Source: Zygaena filipendulae (taxonomy: Eukaryota; Arthropoda; Insecta; Lepidoptera; Zygaenidae). Taken from it: a stretch of DNA of 64,000 nucleotides. Location of the stretch: NCBI GenBank assembly GCA_907165275.2, contig OU015661.1, positions 1,247,501-1,311,500 of the forward strand, written 5' to 3'. Below, in pieces: positions 49,718 through 55,700 of the stretch. The stretch's first letter is position 1; each line of letters begins with the position of its first letter. The notes beneath the pieces are model-generated. The model did not search any database, was not told where the DNA came from, and worked only from the letters and a program-made list of their open reading frames with translations. The position numbers and the translations under genes are program-made.

Positions 49718-52700
49718 CCGGGCGCCGCGCACCGCGGGGACTCGCTCGACCTCGGCAACAGCCACGGGGACGCGCGCTGGCCCAGGCAGAACAGCGTGAG
49801 TATAGCCACTACCGGGGGTGGTCAGCGTCTGGTGTGCGCGCGCACGGCACGCACCCACGCACGCACGCACGCACGCGAATGCATACACGCACACACACTC
49901 ACTCAAACACACACACGCACAGCACACACTCACTCATACACATACACACACATCAAGTTCACCTTAAGTTGCAAATCTGTCGCCAAGCACCTAACGGTGT
50001 GTTCCGGCAGCCCCACTTGAAAGCCAGTTCCCATCCCCATTGCAGGTCGGCAACGCACCTGCATGCCTTCTGGTGTTGCAGATGTCCATGGGTGGCAGTC
50101 ACTTACCATCAGGTGTATCACTTGCCCGTTTGCCCCCTATGACATAACAAAAAACCCACACTCTCCCCCCCCCACACACACACAAACAAATTTTCTAACT
50201 TTAACGTAATGTTTTGTTATATTCTTTTTTTTGCACACCCAAAGGCACGGGTTATTTTGATTGTTGTTCGGGAAAAGTGGTATTAAGTACATAGGTATAT
50301 TATAATACAATGAACTGTACTGTTAAAATAAGTACGTAAGTAAGTAGTAATACCATTATCTGTACTGTTGTGTGGAAATGAAAAAAGATACCTATTACAT
50401 ATTACTATTATTATCATATACATAAAAAAAAAATACAAACGAAACCAAAAACTTTTTCAATTAAGTCTGAGAAAGCTATTACGGTTCTTAGTAGAATGAA
50501 GTGAAAAGTGAGCTCACCGTGTACATACATACTATACCAACGGTTTAATTACTGCACTTAAACTGGATGCGTCAATTAAGCTTCAGATAGCGCGGTGTCA
50601 ATGTTCCAGCCGGCGCTGAGCGCGAGATACTGACGCCCGGTTGCATGAGCATTACTCACACCGTTACTTAGATAAGTGGTGGAAGTAAGGATTAAATACG
50701 TTCCAGTGGATTCGGCTTGATCATATATATTTATGGATATGAATAGTCATAGATCATTAGATCGAGCGACGATATTTGCAGTTATGATTACATAATAGGG
50801 TACTTGCATGAAATTTATAATAAGAAATTGTGTCAATATTTCAAAAATAGAGCCTTAGAAAAGCGTTATCGGGAAAGATTTACTAAAAAAATTTTAATAG
50901 TTTCCAAAATATTCAACTTTTAATTTTGTGAAAATTAATTAATTAATTAATAATTTTGTTGCAACGAAACACCAATTACAGCCAAGCTTGACACATGACG
51001 TCACTTTTATTTTTTTAGGAAACATTTATCTCTTTCAGAGAGGCAAAAGAAACTAAGTGCATACAGTCAACGCATATTTTCCATTTTCTGAAGTTTTTTA
51101 CTTTAAAATGCATCGGTAAGATTCTTTACTGGAACTTTTGGAAGTAAATCGACACAGTTCAACCTTAATTTTGCTTTTGGATATTGAAGTTATCTGTCTG
51201 TCAGTGTCACATGACCCTGTCAATACGACAGTGACATTTCTATCACAGATTAATAAGGCGTAATTTTGAACAAGTGACGTCATTCCGCGATACGGCGGTA
51301 AAGTCTAAAGTAGGAACTTTGAAACGCTCTATAATTAATTTATGCATATATTTTTTTTTCTTTTTCTTGCTTTGTTTAAGTAGGCCATATATCTTTAAAA
51401 TAGACTGAAAAAAATAATTCATGCAAGTAACCCTATTGCTAGCTATTAAAATTATAGCTAAAATTTGAGAATCTGAAAGCTCCAAACGACGTTCATAAAA
51501 CCGGGCTCTAAAGTGGTAAAGCATATTATCCACCACTATTTTACTCCATACTCTATTCGCGAATTCCCGACTGAGCGAGATGACTGTATCGCATTCGTAG
51601 AGCGTTGTCTTATTCTCGCACAACATAAAGTTCAATGTAATCGAGATAACCCGGGTTGTGTTTAAAGATAAACTTAGTGTCGTGTATCAGTAGCTACTGA
51701 GCTTTGAATTTTGAGTGTCGTGTTTGGGATTTCATCAAATAAAATTAATTCGATTTGAATAAAAAAACTTGTTTGGGAATAAATTGCGCAATTTTTATTT
51801 TATCATGACAGTGTTCGCGAACCGGTGGCGTTTGTTTGAAGCGGTATGCGTTAGATTTTGGTATTTGTTTTCGCTGAAATGTTGCGTTTTTCGACTTTGA
51901 TATAGTATAGCTTGTACTTTGATATATTTTCTAAAACTTTCCTATATTGATTTTAGTGTTAATTGATTTGACAGTGTCGAGAAAATTATTTTTAAAACTG
52001 TTATTTTATTTTATTTTTATTTTACTTTATTTGGAAAATCAACAGCTACAAAAACAGTCGCCAAGCCATCTGGGCGACTGCGACCTAATGGGTGTTTTGA
52101 AAAATTTTGTTTGTTCCACAGTGTAATAGTTGCCAAACAAAGGATTTCTACGATTAATTCCACTATCGACTACTTTTTCTTGGTGTCGAACGGAACGGTT
52201 TTCAAAAATCAAAATAGAACTGATATTTCCGGGCGGATCAGATCGAATTTGAATGTAACAATTAAAAAAAAAATCCTTACTCTTACGAAAATAAGATGCC
52301 TATAAATGCGAAAGTGAGTTTGTTCGATTGTTACGCTTTCACGCCTTAACGGCTCAACCGATCATCATGAAATTTTGCATACAAGTTATCAGGGGTACAG
52401 AGAAAGACATAGGGTACTTTTTATCCCGAAATTCTCGCGGGAACTCCATAATTACCGCGGGGAACAGCTAGTGGTTTATATATCTCGTGTGTGTCACGTG
52501 CAGCTGTCGATGAAGGAGTGGGACATCCCGTACGACGAGCTGAAGCTGTTCGAGGTGATCGGCGCCGGGCGCTTCGGCACCGTGTACCGCGGCAGCTGGC
52601 ACGGCGCCGTCGCCGTCAAGCTGCTGCACGTGCACTCGCTCAGCGGCCGCAGCTCCGCGCTCGACACCTTCAAGCACGAGGTGAGCCGCCCGCGTCACGA

Positions 52701-55700
52701 CGCCACTCCGCTGATCACTTCTGCAGCTGGCACGTTGTAGAGCGAATGCTGACACGTTGTACCGTGAAAGCTGGCACGATACACCGCGACAGCTGGCACG
52801 TTGTACTGTGGAAGCTGGCACGTTGTACCGCGAATGCTGTCACGTTGTAACGCGAATGCTGACACGTTGTACCGTAAAAGCTGGCACGATGTACCGCGAT
52901 AGCTGGCACTTTGTACTGTGGAAGCTGGTACGTTGTACCGCGAATGCTGGCACGTTGTACCGCGAATGCTGACACGTTGTACCGCGAATGCTGACACGTT
53001 GTACTACGACTACTGGCATGGTTTACCTTGACAGTTGGCCTGTTGTGCCGCGGTAAATATTATAATAGGTATTTTCTACATTTATTTATTTATTTATTTA
53101 TTTAAAAGTTACACCAACTAAAAAAAAAACTAATTTTATTATAATTGACCACACGTGTCCCGTCGGTGGCAGGTGGCGACGTTCCGCAAGACGCGGCACG
53201 AGAACCTGGTGCTGTTCATGGGCGCGTGCATGAAGCCGCCGCGGCTCGCGATCGTCACGTCGCTGTGCAAGGGCATGACGCTCTACACGCACATACACCT
53301 GCGCAAGGACAAGTTCACCGCCAACAAGAGCGTCATCGTCGCCCAGCAGATATCGCAGGTGAGACAATGATAATAGAAATAATAATAATAATAATCCACT
53401 TCACAACACACAGATTTACTTGATCCCACACTAACCGCCGCACTCAGAGTCGAGTTTAATGATTACTTAGTTAAGTATAGATTTTTAAAACGAAACTGCC
53501 GCAATCAGACAAGTTTTTAAAATTAATGTTAATAGGCATTTAACTAATTAAGTTACATCTCATTAAATGCCAATTAACATTAATTTACTGAACGTCTCTG
53601 ATTGCGGCAGTTTTGTTTTAAAAATCTAACTAAGTAATCATTAAAGTTGACTCTGAGTGCGGCGGTAAGCTATTATAAGCTCGTGTCGTGGAAACCAAGC
53701 AACACGTGCCATAGCTGTGGCCCCCGCGGTTTCACCCGCGGGAATTCCGGAGTTCCCACGGGAATTTCGCGATATAAAGTACCTTGTTCTGTTTCTATTT
53801 TTTCTGTTTCTTATTTTGTACCTTTTATGAGGGTACCAATAAACTCCTTTTCTTTCTTTCTTTCTTTCTTTCCTATATCCTTCCCTGTATCCTTGACAAC
53901 GTCTATGCAAAAAATGGTGATCCGTTGAGCTGTTGAGGCGTGAAAGCGTAACAAACAAACCGACAAGCAAACAAACAAACTCACTTTCGCATTTATATTC
54001 TTTGTGCAGGGTATGGGCTACCTGCACGCGCGAGGCATCATCCACAAGGATCTGAAGACGAAGAACATCTTCCTGGAGAACGGCAAGGTGGTCATCACCG
54101 ACTTCGGCCTCTTCAGCGTCACCAAGCTGTGCTTCGGGAACAAGTTAGTCACCTCACAATCTACACTTTGTAAATTTAGATGTACCTGCTGACCCGATCC
54201 TAAAAATTGTTTCATTGAGAGAAAACTACAGTATCCCAGAGTGAGATTGGATATTTTTATCCTTGAACGAAGAATTTCCACAGGAATATCAAGTTACTCG
54301 AATGAGTGTGTTTGTTTATAACGCTTTTACGCCTTATATTCTAAAACGGATCACGATGAGAAGCATGCACGTGGTCAGGGGTGCAGAGAAGGATATAGGG
54401 TACTTTTTATCCCGGAATTCCCGCGAGAACTCCAAAACTAACGCGGTTAAAGCCGCAGTGAATAGCTAGAAGTTAACTTATACCAAAGAATAGAGATTAT
54501 ATGGTAAAGAAGCGACACTCCACCTTCCCACCTATTTCATGCCTCCTCCCTGAGGAAATGACCTTAATTATTCACAGCCAGCTGACAATTACTGTCAGCT
54601 CGCTGTTAACCTTACGATACGTACACGCGTACAGATCAGCACCAATATGTATACATTTTGGTCAGTATTTGAACTCTATTACTAATGCAACAAGATTCAA
54701 TGACTGCCAAAAGTGTATGTATATTTATGCAGCTGACTGTACAAGCCGGCCGTGTTTACTTGTGGGAAAGTAGGTACACACTTGAATCATTTCAATGGGG
54801 ATGTTGACTACTTTTGAAAATGAAAATTCTAATTAGTCCGTCAGTTAGAAAATAAAAAAAAACAATAGACACGTATTTTTTGATTTTTCAAATAAATTAA
54901 ATTATACAAGAGATAAAGCGCATTAAAGCTTAGGGTGAGAGGGTCGTGACGTCACTGACCGCTAAAACCGCTATACAAACTATCCTGATAGTGACGTCAC
55001 GCGAAATTTCAACTCAATGTATCGCCGTTATTTTTTGATTAGTTAAATAAAAAAAAAATACGTGTCCAATATTTTTTCATAAACTACAAGACGGACTAAA
55101 AAAAATTAGTCAACATGCCCATTGTATGGAGTGTCGCCGGCTTGCTAATACCTACTGTTCGGTGACTGGTGGTGTGTGTGTGGGCAGCGCGCGCGGCGAC
55201 AGCCTGGGCATCCCGCCGGGCTGGCTGTGCTACCTGGCGCCGGAGCTGGTGCGCGCGCTGCGGCCGCACGCCTCGCTGCACCTGCCCTTCTCCAAAGCCA
55301 CCGACGTCTATGCCTTCGGGTGAGTGCCCGCCGCCCGCCGCCACGCGGTCTTTTCTTTCTTTTTTTTTATGGACATTCGCATATAATGCATTCAGCCAGT
55401 TTCAAGTAAAATTATTTAGATCAATGTGTTTTCTAATAAAATGCTCCGTTGTACGGTTTGAAATTGCAAGCCACGATACTATAACTTTTCAGAGCTCTTG
55501 GAGGAAACCGAAGAAATCAGCTCTAAATGTCATATATCTTCTTGAGCACATAAATCGTCATTTTTTATGAATGACCGAACCGCCATCTTTGATTCCCGCC
55601 AAAAACTCCCGCCACGCGGTCTCTCTCGTCTAAAATGTTAGGATTGCCACCTTTTTTTAAAAGTAGTATAATTTTCGTCCTACATTATTTTTCTATAAGT

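Noticed and set aside
52695..52997. Repetitive 70-119-codon frames on both strands after exon 13
   Set aside because: They arise from the 22-bp minisatellite with few stop codons, and lie in an intron.
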